A DNA stretch of 13,928 nt, from assembly GCA_003024985.2 (NCBI GenBank), contig PXIH01S0052282.1; one strand, written 5' to 3'. This DNA comes from Euperipatoides rowelli (lineage: Eukaryota > Onychophora > Udeonychophora > Euonychophora > Peripatopsidae). Shown here piece after piece: positions 1-7,339 of this stretch (positions are counted from its first letter, which is position 1; each line of letters begins with the position of its first letter). The position numbers and the translations under genes are program-made. The notes beneath the pieces are model-generated. The model did no database searches and was not told the DNA's origin. It was given only the letters and a program-made list of their open reading frames with translations.

Positions 1-1239
1 GGGGGAAAATTATCAAACAAAAAAAACACAACCATAGCCTCTCTTAATGATTGTAAATCAATAATTAGATCTCCTCCCCCTACCACCTCAGAGTGTCCAG
101 TTCTTTAGCCATTTCACACTCTCTAACCTCCAGTCCATTGTTTCTAATTTATCCCTCTTGATAAATCATTGGTCCGTTGACATTTTTATATCACTAACAC
201 TAACTCATGAAACAATTGACCATAAATACTCTTGACCTTCGTTAATTTATTAATAATGCATTTATGGTTACCTTGGAAACTTTTACCTTGGACCTGCGGG
301 CGGCTCTTCCATCTATTAATTCCTCAACTGTTCTGCCCGTGGGTCCATCAACCAGCACTGTTCCTCCTACACCGTCACCTGTCGTACCTATGGATGTAAA
401 CCCCCAGAAGAAGAAACCATGGATACTAGCCCGTAATCTATCCAGGTAAAACCCCATAACTGATAGCCTCGCAGTATGACCCCTTATGTTTCTACAAAAA
501 TATTAATTCAAATTTAAACCTCCCAGTCTTATGATACTAATCAGTGCAATCTGAGCCAACATCAGGCAATCCCCTATCCGTTCAGCCTTGCCTCTGTTGA
601 AACGCATCAACACGGTTNCCATCATAATCGCTGAGAAATTCTATATTAAAACATTTTTAGTACCTTTTGTTAATTTTGAATAGTTATAATTAAATAGAGA
701 CATGAATCTCGTAAAAAAAATAATTTAATATTCACTTGGTTGGTGGCATTATTTTTATTAGCGTTTGACCGCCTAGCCTATCTGCCGTCAAACTACTTAT
801 ATTTAAATAAAATGATTTGTAATTGCTTATTTCTTTTATTATAAAAATTTTAATTTTTATTTTAATCTTCCTTGTTTAATTTTAATTATTTTAATCACTT
901 TATTCAGTTTAGCTTACAGAAAAACAGTTCAGGGAAAACTTTCTCCTGCAATTTATTTATTATAAAAATATATTTGTTTTATATTTCTTTTTCTTTTTGT
1001 TAATTACTATTTTTTGTTGTGTATCTGCGCAAATTATTTTAGAATAAACTCAAGTTCCTCTACATTTATTTCGGATTATTCTCAAACGAAAACTTTCCCT
1101 CATTTGTGTCACAATTATTCACTTTCACACTACATACTAGGCGTTTTAATCTTTATTTTAGGTACATTGAACATAATTGTCCTTAACTGCCACTCTCAGC
1201 TTGTTTATATTTTATATGTCAAACAATTATCCTGGCTAA
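1..1239. other. Unassigned AT-rich region left of the inverted repeat
   Basis: I see no convincing gene. Positions 264-449 are less AT-rich and open on both strands; the plus reading is Pro/Ser/Thr-rich (VPPTPSPVVPMDVNPQKKK) and ends at a donor-like CAG|GTAAAA (about 443), but there is no matching acceptor and no recognised domain. From about 640 to 1080 the DNA is T-rich on the plus strand with long A/T runs. One N is present at 618. Confidence 0.4.
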
Positions 1240-1442
1240 TGCTTGTACGATAGTATATTGTGGAATTCAACCTGTACACCCGCCCCCTTCGCTGAAACCA
1301 CGCTATTTTATTTTAAAATGGTAACCTACTCCATCCCACTTGAGATAACGAGCACTCGCCATGATTCCTCATAGATGTCCGGTCCCATATGCGTTACTCT
1401 CGGCATTAGTCCCGAATTCCACAATATACTATCGTACATGCA
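1240..1442. repeat. Long inverted repeat, 29-bp arms around a 145-bp centre
   Basis: The left arm (1240-1268) begins TGCTTGTACGATAGTATA. The right arm (1414-1442) is its reverse complement with one mismatch (1243/1439); the 25 bases 1244-1268 and 1414-1438 pair perfectly. The centre, 1269-1413, is less AT-rich than its surroundings and has a C-rich patch (1279-1288). No target-site duplication was found next to the arms. It could be a small foldback element, a rearranged LTR end or an assembly artefact. It lies within the area expected to hold the 3' LTR. Confidence 0.75.
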
Positions 1443-1710
1443 CCTACCCATTACTCTAGGATGAGCACATGTCCTCAAGTATTCCAAAACACCGGTAATA
1501 GTAATAACCTCTGGCCACTCGATCATTGGTCACCACATCACCGCCATTTCGTTTATTTTAACTCTTATTTTTAATTATCCCTAACCTTAAATTTTATAAC
1601 CAACCAAAACATGTCACTGTCCCATTTTATTCGGTCCGGACCAGTTATACATGATACACTAAAGCTTAGTAATCCAATGTGGATTTAAAAATACTGCTCT
1701 CGGTCATACT
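1443..1710. other. Unassigned region where a 3' LTR would be expected
   Basis: This lies between the inverted repeat and the candidate polypurine tract. There is a minus-strand open stretch (1526-1326) with no recognised features. No direct repeat of this sequence was found by eye beyond gag, so it cannot be called an LTR. Confidence 0.4.
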
Positions 1711-1737
1711 GCCTCCTAACTCCCTCACTTCTTTGCT
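1711..1737 (-). promoter_or_regulatory. Candidate polypurine tract (plus-strand primer)
   Basis: On the minus strand this lies just past the integrase tail stop and reads AAAGAAGTGAGGGAG followed by TTAGGAGGC. It is strongly purine-rich and in the position where the polypurine tract should abut the 3' LTR. Downstream it runs into AGTATGACCGAGAG, a possible LTR start. No matching LTR copy was found near the gag end, so this stays tentative. Confidence 0.3.
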
Positions 1738-2051
1738 CTACAGCAATTTGGTACGTTGACCCTTGCCTTCCTAGGCCTCAGGTTATAACGTTTACTCTCC
1801 TCCACCTTCTTGCCACTTGCACCTCTCGTGCACCCGAGACTTCCACCTTGCGTCTCTCCAGGACTCCCAGGTCTCAGAACACCTCCCTCTCTCATGTTTT
1901 GGGCATCATTATCTTTTTGAAAACTACAGAATAGGCAATCAGCATCCATTAAACTGTGCCTATCACACGACAGTGTGTCACCATTCCTCTGTTCGGCAAT
2001 GGCGAGCTCCGGACTTTCACGAAGCTCTTCATCAGAAATTGCAATGGGTAA
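1725..2051 (-). pseudogene. Integrase C-terminal tail beyond an in-frame stop
   Basis: After TAA 2054-2052 the same frame stays open for about 109 codons to TGA 1727-1725. It is acidic at first (ISDEELRESPEL) and then ends in a basic KRYNLRPRKARVN. A 'YNLRPR' tail after an acidic linker is typical of the extreme C-terminus of gypsy-type integrases, so this is the natural end of Pol and the TAA is a nonsense mutation. A Met at 1949 is present but not needed. A less likely alternative is readthrough of the TAA. Confidence 0.65.
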
Positions 2052-2654
2052 TTAGTCATTAAACACTAGATGTGAAAAATAATGTTTAATTCTATCTATA
2101 TGTACACGCTTTGTGTCACTATGTTTTTGTGTGTGCCTTAAAAGAAAATTAAATCCCGAATATTTTTCAATAATTCGGTATACCCTACTATATGTTGGTT
2201 TAAATTTTCGAAACAACCCAGATGTACAGGTTGGGTCAGTCATTAGTACCATATCTCCTACGTTGAACTCACAAATGTGCCATTTGGCATTCTTATTTGT
2301 ACAAGATACAATGGAGGAATTTGTCAAATTTTTCTCAACCTGACCTCTCACTAATTCCAGCCTCTCAGTTATTAATTTTATGTATTCTTCTACGTTTTGA
2401 GCTGGGGGTTCTGGCTCACTCAGTAATTCCTCATGACCCTGTATAGGATCAAATGCATGCATTAAATAAAAAGGGCTCTCGTTAGTCGAGGCATGTACCG
2501 TCATGTTTAACGCGTGAATTGCATACAGGAGTGCTAAATCCCAATTTTTAAAATTATCCTTACATATCTTAGCTAAGACATTAATCAATTTGCCATTAGC
2601 TCGCTCTGCTATACTATTTCCCTGCGCATGGTAAGAAGATTTCACTTGACGCAT
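2052..2654 (-). pseudogene. Integrase core end and C-terminal domain
   Basis: This is in the same frame as the preceding segment, after one nonsense codon. It opens with RQVKSSYHAQGNSIAERANG, which holds the catalytic Glu (codon 2606-2604), 35 codons after the second Asp, as expected for the D,D-35-E type. It is followed by WDLALLYAIHALN and the 'N......SPF.L.....P' region (TNESPFYLMHAFDP). The C-terminal SH3-like domain with a GPY/F-type module is seen as FNVGDMVLMTD, then RKFKPTYSRVYRI, and VHIDRIKHYF. It binds DNA and target chromatin. It ends at TAA 2054-2052. Met 2654 is unlikely to be a start. Confidence 0.88.
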
Positions 2655-2663
2655 TTTTAGAGT

Positions 2664-3558
2664 CTAACATAAGGATTTGAACATACCGCCTGTAAATTGA
2701 GATCCATTGTCCGTTACAATGGTTTGTGAGCCTCCATACTTCGTATACACGTTAGTTATATAATCATTCACAATAGTGTTTGCTTCAATATTGCGTAATG
2801 CGGATCCAATGGAGAACCTAGTCAAAATGTCCGTCCACAGGATTATATACCGATTACCGCGTTCAGAATCTGCTTTCGGTCCTATCAGATCTGTTGACAA
2901 ACGTGAAAAAGGCCTAGTAGCAGGCTGAATTGGCTGAAGTGGGGCCTTCGTTCTAGCTAGATTACGAGTTTGGCAGGCATGGCATGTTTTAATATAGTTC
3001 CGAACATCAGAACACATATTTCTCCAAGTAAAATTTAATTGTAACTTCCATAGTGTCTTTTGATAACCTAAATGCCCTGCAGATGGGCTATCATGACAAT
3101 TGAACAGTACTTTGTGCACTATGGTTCGCGATACTAGCACACAATATTTTTCCTGGGAATTAATTTTTCGATGATTAACTATGCGCTGTAGGATTATTTG
3201 GTCTTTATTCAACTTATATTCATTGTTTATAATTTTATTTTCCTTAATTTGTTGGTAAATGGCTTGACATTCTATGTCATTCTTTTGAGCGCACCGCATA
3301 CGAACTTTAGTGAGTGGTTTTTCTTGAAAATTAAAGCTGAGGGCATGACAGCTTAAAATATTTGGCTCCTCATGTTTCCAAGACAGACAGTCTGCTATAA
3401 CATTATTTTTGCCCTTAATATGTTCGTGTTTAATGGTACACTCCTGCAAGACAAGAACCCATCTTATAATTCTACTATTACTATCCTTTAACTCAAATAA
3501 ATATGTTAAAGGTTTGTGGTCTATTAGTAATATAATTTCATATCCATAAATTAAATTA
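2664..3558 (-). pseudogene. RNase H C-terminus plus integrase N-terminal and catalytic core
   Basis: The homologous part begins near 3558 with IYGYEIILLIDHKPLTYLF, the 'LLTDHKPL' motif with a catalytic Asp, and ends RNase H with IKGKNNVIADCLSW. Integrase follows. An HHCC zinc-binding domain (about 3099-2973) reads HDSPSAGH, then CHACQTRN. The catalytic core starts with RLSTDLIGP (first Asp codon 2891-2889), with the second Asp in VTDNGSQF (codon 2711-2709). Integrase inserts the cDNA into chromosomal DNA. The frame is uninterrupted for almost 900 bp and ends at an in-frame TAG (2666-2664), after which the same frame carries the rest of the core. The open frame formally extends to 3653, but that part is a shadow of another frame. 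Confidence 0.87.
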
Positions 3559-3664
3559 AATGTCGAAAATGTTTGACAGCATGGACAACTGCCCAGGCCT
3601 CCTTTTGAATTGTAGCATAATTCAATTCCGGTTTCGTGAGCTTCTGCCCACAATATGCCAAGGG
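3551..3664 (-). pseudogene. RNase H domain, middle fragment
   Basis: This is a 37-codon stretch in a separate frame that joins the N- and C-terminal RNase H parts. It contains PLAYCGQKLTKPELNYAT, matching 'PIAY.S..L...E.NY', then IQKEAWAVVHAVKHFRHLI, matching the 'EKE.LA.V.A...FR.Y..G' helix. This supplies the catalytic Glu. It ends at TAA 3553-3551, inside a 5-bp repeated unit (plus strand ttaaa at 3551-3560), where the frame shifts again. Diagnostic residues and order make the assignment secure, although it is short. Confidence 0.75.
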
Positions 3665-3855
3665 CCTAAAAATCCATCGTTATCTATTTGTTCCACAACA
3701 GCGCCAATTCCCACGTTACTCGTGTCTGTTGTGAGATAAAATGGCTTAGTAAAATCTGGATACATTAGCAATGGGGCCTGTACCAGTTTAGTTTTTAATA
3801 CCATAAAAGCCTGTTCAGTTTTAACTGACCACTTTAATTTTCCTTTATTTTCCTT
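3622..3855 (-). pseudogene. RNase H domain, N-terminal part
   Basis: RNase H degrades RNA in the RNA-DNA hybrid during reverse transcription. After the connection (LKWSVKTEQAFMVLKTKL, then APLLMYPDFTKPFYL) comes TTDTSNVGIGAVVEQ, the equivalent of 'TDAS..GIGAVL.Q'. It holds the first catalytic Asp (codon 3726-3724). The frame is open from 3855, upstream of the nominal Met at 3804. After DNDGFLG, near 3664, the conserved 'RP.AY.S..L' part is found in a different frame, so the last dozen codons of this ORF to 3622 are probably spurious. Confidence 0.78.
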
Positions 3856-3935
3856 TTAATTAAATTGTATAATGGGGCGGCTAATTCAGTAAAATTAATT
3901 ATGAATCGCCTATAAAAACCTACACACCCCAAAAA
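3834..3935 (-). pseudogene. RT thumb/connection fragment
   Basis: This is a 33-codon stretch in yet another frame that takes over at the five-T run. It starts with FLGCVGFYRRFI, the very conserved 'FLGL..YYR.FI' motif of Ty3/gypsy polymerases, then INFTELAAPLYNLIKR, equivalent to 'FS..A.PL..L.K'. It ends at TAA 3836-3834 in an A-rich stretch. The next conserved residues (KWSVKTEQAF) lie in a different frame that is open from 3855, so one more indel sits in 3855-3834. Identification is strong because of the motif and its position. Confidence 0.75.
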
Positions 3936-4309
3936 CCCCGTGCCTGTTTTACCGTAGTGGGCCTTGGGTATTCAAGTACGTTTTGAACGTTATGCTCTAA
4001 AGGCCTACATCCGTTTTTATCGAGGGTGTGAACTAGAAAATTTAATGATTTAGCAAACAATTTACACTTTGAGGGCTTTATGGCTAAATTAATATCCTTT
4101 AAAGCCACCAATACCTCACTCAGCACAGTCAAATGCTCTTCCTGCATTTGGGTGGCGATTAATATATCGTCAAGGTAGGCAATCACATTATCTCTATGGG
4201 GTATTTTATCTAGCAGGTTATTAACTATTCTTTGAAAATATCCAGAAGATGAGGCTAACCCTTGGGGAAGGCGAGCCATTGCCAATGTCAAAAAGGCAGC
4301 TCTATAGTG
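3920..4309 (-). pseudogene. Reverse transcriptase, palm with YLDD active site
   Basis: This continues RT. It contains MARLPQGLASSSGYFQRI, the equivalent of 'MPFGL.NAP..FQR', and the catalytic YLDD box (4177-4166) within VIAYLDDILIATQ, supplying the remaining two metal-binding Asp residues. It is followed by the helix HLTVLSEVLVALKDINLAI and the conserved 'L...KC.F' primer-grip region seen as IKPSKCKLFAKSLNFL. The final part, HNVQNVLEYPRPTTVKQARGF, is the usual 'I..WP.P....LR.FLG' approach to the thumb/connection. The frame breaks at a five-T run (3935-3931, minus strand) and stops at 3922-3920. YLDD rather than YVDD or YIDD is within normal variation. Confidence 0.87.
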
Positions 4310-4380
4310 AAATGTTTTTGAGCGTGTTCCACTAATTTTATATTGAAATAGCCATTATTTAAATCCAGGCTAGAAAACCA
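4288..4380 (-). pseudogene. Reverse transcriptase, block A (first catalytic Asp)
   Basis: This is a 30-codon stretch in a third frame that carries RT motif A, SSLDLNNGYFNIKL, equivalent to 'FS.LDL..GY.QI'. It holds the first metal-binding Asp of the polymerase palm. It begins right after the homopolymer run and ends at TGA 4290-4288. Before that stop the flanking frame, which contains the LPQGL motif, becomes the better match, so a further one-base change lies near 4295-4310. The assignment rests on a short but highly diagnostic motif in the correct position. Confidence 0.75.
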
Positions 4381-4690
4381 GGTGGCTCCCCCCCCCCAAT
4401 CTTAGTAAGATATCCTGAATCCTTAATAATGGATACTTAAATGGTTCAATTCTTAAATTTACTTTACTGAGGTCCATTACGATCCGGACATCAGTTAAAT
4501 CTTTATCCTTAGGTAATACCAAGATGGAAACGTTAGATTGACTATTTGTTTTTACGACAATACCAGCCTTCTCGTGTTGTTCGATCTTACATTTTAAGGG
4601 CTTATACAATGCATGAAGGATCCTATACTGTTTTTGATAAACATTTTTTATTGTCAGTAAATTTTGGATCCACAGGCTCGACATTAGCAC
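4370..4690 (-). pseudogene. Reverse transcriptase, fingers (RT blocks 1-2)
   Basis: This is the N-terminal part of reverse transcriptase, which copies element RNA into cDNA. Recognisable pieces in order are YRILHALYKPLK (the 'P.. R..P' lead-in), EQHEKAGIVV, SQSNVSILVLPKDKD (equivalent of 'SPW.SP.V.V.KKDG'), VRIVMDLSKVN (the 'R...DYR.LN' motif) and FKYPLLRIQDILLRLGGG (the 'YPLP.IDD.L..L.G' motif). The stretch upstream of YRI is probably out of frame. The ORF ends at TAG 4372-4370, just after a run of ten G (C4388-4397 on the plus strand). Immediately beyond that run the RT continues in another frame, so the stop is a consequence of an indel. Confidence 0.82.
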
Positions 4691-4733
4691 CAGTCATATT
4701 TTCTACATCCTCTACTAATGACCTTATTTCTGT
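4625..4733 (-). pseudogene. Protease-RT connector fragment
   Basis: This is an open stretch of about 35 codons overlapping the protease ORF end in a different frame. It reads as an acidic, Asn-rich linker (SLVEDVENMTGANVEPVD) followed by TDNKKCLSKTV and then TAG 4625-4623. In gypsy elements a short acidic linker of this kind precedes the first conserved RT residues. The RT frame that follows starts with YRILHALYKPLK just before the TAG. I infer that this segment is the true link, with one indel on each side of it. It is too short to be certain. Confidence 0.4.
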
Positions 4734-5355
4734 TCAGTATGCCTTTTAATTTGTCTTTTAAGGTAGATGACAGCTCCAATTGATCTACCTGAAATAATTT
4801 GTATAATTGCTCGTTTAATCTATCGTGATGGCCAAATGTGAACGCATCACACATTCCTGTTTTCTCTCTGCTGTTACTGTCAATTTCAGCATTGAGTGAT
4901 AGATCATTGGGTATCTTAAATTGCAAAGATTGATTGTTATAATCCAGAATAGCTTGGTGCTTAATTAACATGTCATAGCCTATTATCATTTGGAAATCGC
5001 TATTATTCAATATTGGGGCCACACAAACTTTTTGCAGTAATTCCCTTAAACCTAATTTCATATTTATTAAAGCGTTATAGCCTGTTATTGTCTCATTTGT
5101 CATTGGAGACGTAATTATAATTTCATCGCTTACATAGGTGAGGGAATTTTTATTTATGCATGCTGAGTCTATTGACATGAGTTCCGACCCACTATCCAGC
5201 AAAGCTAGGTAAAGTTTGTTGAAAATTTGAATTTTGATTAAAGGTTTTCTTAAAAATTGAGACTCAAATGGCATGCATATTATATCAAAGTTACAAAAAT
5301 CTATTATCTCGGATGTCTGAGCATAATTTACTTTGTTTATTCTTACTGGATAATT
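4684..5355 (-). pseudogene. Retroviral-type aspartic protease domain (frame-shifted at both ends)
   Basis: Protease cleaves the Gag-Pol polyprotein inside the particle. The catalytic triad motif appears as ALLDSGSELMSID, with the active Asp codon at 5196-5194, following beta-strand-like residues KPLIKIQIFNKLYL. The second conserved element, the hydrophobic-Gly flap/helix region, reads MIIGYDMLIKHQAILDY, which matches the ILG-x-DFL type of gypsy proteases. The fold is a single-domain enzyme acting as a dimer. Met 5274 is the first Met, but the frame is open from 5355 with coding-like residues, so it continues the spacer. At the other end the frame ends at 4686-4684, but the better continuation towards RT lies in another frame, 4733-4625. 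Confidence 0.82.
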
Positions 5356-5791
5356 TCACAATGCTAGTATGATTAATTTCTGTTGACTGTTTATCGGATG
5401 TTGAGAGTAATTTAATAGACTGACCTCTTTCTTTGTCGTTAACTAGAATTATTTTATCGATTGGATCTGTGTCGGTTAATATTTGATCTGCTGCATTTAT
5501 CTCTGATGAAAGAATTGTTCGATTTTTTAAAGCTGGATTTTTAACGGTTTTGACAGTACAATTTTCCGACATTAACGACAATCCACTATTTGTGGCAATA
5601 GAAAGGGTTTCATTTATTTTAGCTCGTATCAGTTTCCTATCTAAGCTAGGTNGCGGTATATTATTTGAAATCATATTTTTACCACTTGAATTTGAAATTA
5701 ATGGATTAACGTTATCATTATTACTCATTTTAAAGAAGCCTCTACTTTTAGAGCTAACATCTCCTGCAGCTTGAGTAAGTTTTACATGGAA
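5291..5791 (-). pseudogene. Pro-Pol N-terminal spacer, second segment (frame-shifted)
   Basis: This is an open stretch of about 166 codons, in a different frame from the preceding segment and the same register as gag. Its first Met is at 5728, but the open frame and its composition continue upstream of that Met, so Met is unlikely to be a real start. It is rich in Ser, Asn, Lys, Ile and Asp, with no recognisable fold, cysteine cluster or membrane segment. One codon contains an N (5652). The stop at 5293-5291 is overlapped by the protease frame, which is open from 5355, so a second indel probably lies in 5355-5291. I do not recognise a function; it bridges the frameshift site and protease. Confidence 0.45.
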
Positions 5792-6092
5792 TTACATTTT
5801 TATTTCCTGCTGGCACTAAAGTTGATTGATTTTTAAATTTAGGCATCAAATTTGAACAATTTCTTTGTTCTTTCTTCATTACATTCTTAAGGATAGGTGG
5901 CGTGTTACTAACATTAGTTATTTTTAATTTTGTAATTAAACTATCCTTATTACTATTAATTGGCCTTATTAAACTATTTGGACTACATTTATTTTCGGTT
6001 TGATGGACTTTTTTATTATTATTTGATCTCTGATTTGTGAATGAGAAAGATGTTCCTAAAGTCCGAGATCCTGCTAACCCGGAGCTTCTTAG
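5754..6092 (-). pseudogene. Pro-Pol N-terminal spacer entered by -1 frameshift, first segment
   Basis: This is a 112-codon open stretch in the -1 frame relative to gag, starting in the slippery heptamer and ending at TAG 5756-5754. It has no Met near the beginning, as expected for a region reached by frameshifting rather than by initiation. The composition is very rich in Ser, Asn, Lys and Thr (for example TNQRSNNNKK), with no recognised domain, which suggests a disordered linker. The real path probably leaves this frame before the TAG: another frame opens at 5791 and continues the same composition, so a one-base indel between 5791 and 5754 is likely. Confidence 0.55.
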
Positions 6093-6098
6093 TTTAAA
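6058..6098 (-). promoter_or_regulatory. Programmed -1 ribosomal frameshift site at the gag end
   Basis: On the minus strand the gag frame reads GTT TTA AAC TAA. This places the heptamer T TTA AAC (6098-6092) in the correct phase, immediately before the stop codon. U UUA AAC is one of the most efficient known -1 slippery sequences. Four bases after the heptamer a hairpin can form: GAAG (6088-6085) with CTTT (6061-6058) and TCCG (6083-6080) with CGGA (6065-6062), with C6084 bulged and a 14-nt loop. The -1 frame is then open for over 110 codons. It would set the Gag to Gag-Pol ratio. The heptamer and open frame are seen directly; activity is inferred. Confidence 0.8.
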
Positions 6099-7339
6099 AC
6101 TTCCCTCAATTGGTTATTTGCCACGGAGTCTGCACTCGGCATTATTATGTTCTGACCATTAGCCTTTTCCATCTTACATCTCCCCTGCGTATGACCAATA
6201 TATCCGCACCTATCGCAGATAATTACACNTGGACTACTGGGCATGATCGATCTAGCTCCATCTCCTCTTTCATTATAAGCCTCACGAGTGGTAGACTCGC
6301 AATACCTATAACTGTTGCCAGCCTGTGTATTTTCTCGTGCCTCAGCCAGTGCTCTTATAGCTCCCATTTTCGATGCAGTACCTATCAAGTTATCTTCAGC
6401 CTCAATCGCCAACTCTACCGCATAATCGAAATTGGTGGGGTTATGCCTCAATACCTCAACTCGTATAGGAGCTCTCAAACCTCGTACGAATTGGTCCAAC
6501 AGAAAATCATAATATACTGGTGTTCTCCCACCTAGTTTATCCTGTAAGTATCGAGCCATGGCTATTAGACGCCATTTGTATTCAATTACAGGCTCATGGG
6601 CCAATTGAACACACCCCAAAAACTGTGGCACCCGATCCTTTTTCTTCGGAGCATGTGAAAATATTCTTGTGAATTCATCCAGGCGTTGGTCCATCGTAAT
6701 CTCTTCCTCATTTCCCAACCCCCTAAAGTNTATAGCTCTAGATTTTGCAGCTAACTTTATTTCTAAAGCATATCTCATTGTGCTCTCGTTCCAATCGTGA
6801 ATTTGGGCAATGGTGCGGAAGGCAGCGATCCATCGCTTACACTCATGTGTATCGCCATCCGTGAAATTAAAAGTTGGAACCATTTGCAGTGCATTGCCCC
6901 TAAATAGACAGGCATAGTCCGGTAACATCCCTAGGCTTCTGACTACCGGATATTTTTGTACCCTTAAGTCTCTCTCCTCCGACACACATTCATCCGGGGT
7001 ATTTGGTGGCACTATATTATTTGTATTACCTAACCAATCTTGGATTTTCACTTTCCCTATACATTGCTTAGTTTCATCATTATTTAATTGTATTTTTTCT
7101 ACTTCTTTCGCTATCTCAGCCTCTATAAATTCATCGTCCCTACCACCATTAAGTCTTTCCTTACATACCCTGGATATCTGCCCTTGTAAGGCAGTTGTGC
7201 GGCTCACAAGTTTGTTGCGAGTTCGTATTAACTCTGCTATTGCTGAACTTGTTTTTATACTTGCTCTTATACTGTTTTCAGGTGTCATTGTGAAACAACA
7301 TGTTCTAGACAAGGGACGGTTACGATGCTCTGGGGCCAT
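6089..7339 (-). CDS. gag: Gag polyprotein (capsid/nucleocapsid) of the Ty3/gypsy element
   Basis: This 416-residue structural protein would assemble the intracellular particle and bind element RNA. The N-terminal third is charged and probably helical (many Glu/Lys/Arg around residues 25-95). The middle, from about residue 150, resembles the retrotransposon Gag capsid region, with a W-rich start (TFNFTDGDTHECKRWIAAF), a later VIEYKWRL and a QFVRGLR segment. A CCHC zinc knuckle, C375-x2-C378-x4-H383-x4-C388, lies 29 residues from the end and is the nucleocapsid RNA-binding motif. Two codons contain an N (near 6229 and 6730). The ATG at 7339 is the first Met, but the frame stays open upstream to 7465. 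The last sense codons form a -1 slippery site. This is the longest undamaged ORF in the window. Confidence 0.9.
   Translation of the reverse strand: MAPEHRNRPLSRTCCFTMTPENSIRASIKTSSAIAELIRTRNKLVSRTTALQGQISRVCKERLNGGRDDEFIEAEIAKEVEKIQLNNDETKQCIGKVKIQDWLGNTNNIVPPNTPDECVSEERDLRVQKYPVVRSLGMLPDYACLFRGNALQMVPTFNFTDGDTHECKRWIAAFRTIAQIHDWNESTMRYALEIKLAAKSRAIXFRGLGNEEEITMDQRLDEFTRIFSHAPKKKDRVPQFLGCVQLAHEPVIEYKWRLIAMARYLQDKLGGRTPVYYDFLLDQFVRGLRAPIRVEVLRHNPTNFDYAVELAIEAEDNLIGTASKMGAIRALAEARENTQAGNSYRYCESTTREAYNERGDGARSIMPSSPXVIICDRCGYIGHTQGRCKMEKANGQNIIMPSADSVANNQLREVLN

Noticed and set aside
264-449. Overlapping open frames on both strands, Pro-rich on plus, with a donor-like end
   Set aside because: There is no acceptor, no domain and no neighbouring exon; neither strand is clearly coding, so it is only mentioned within the regional entry.
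1014-1253. 79-codon plus-strand ORF
   Set aside because: The composition follows the AT-rich base content, there are no motifs, and it runs into the inverted repeat arm.
1326-1526. 66-codon minus-strand ORF, considered as an env remnant
   Set aside because: It has no signal peptide, membrane segment or cysteine pattern, and it lies partly inside the inverted repeat.
471-1712. GCAGTATGACC at 471-481 is the inverse of 1702-1712, next to the candidate polypurine tract, hinting at an inverted LTR
   Set aside because: Only 11 bases match with no extension; pairs of this length are expected by chance in a window this size.
2113-2343. Plus-strand ORF opposite integrase
   Set aside because: It is antisense to a clearly recognised integrase C-terminal domain.
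3561-3653. Nominal ORF start at 3653 for the RNase H/integrase frame
   Set aside because: The conserved RNase H residues in this stretch lie in another frame; this part is a shadow.
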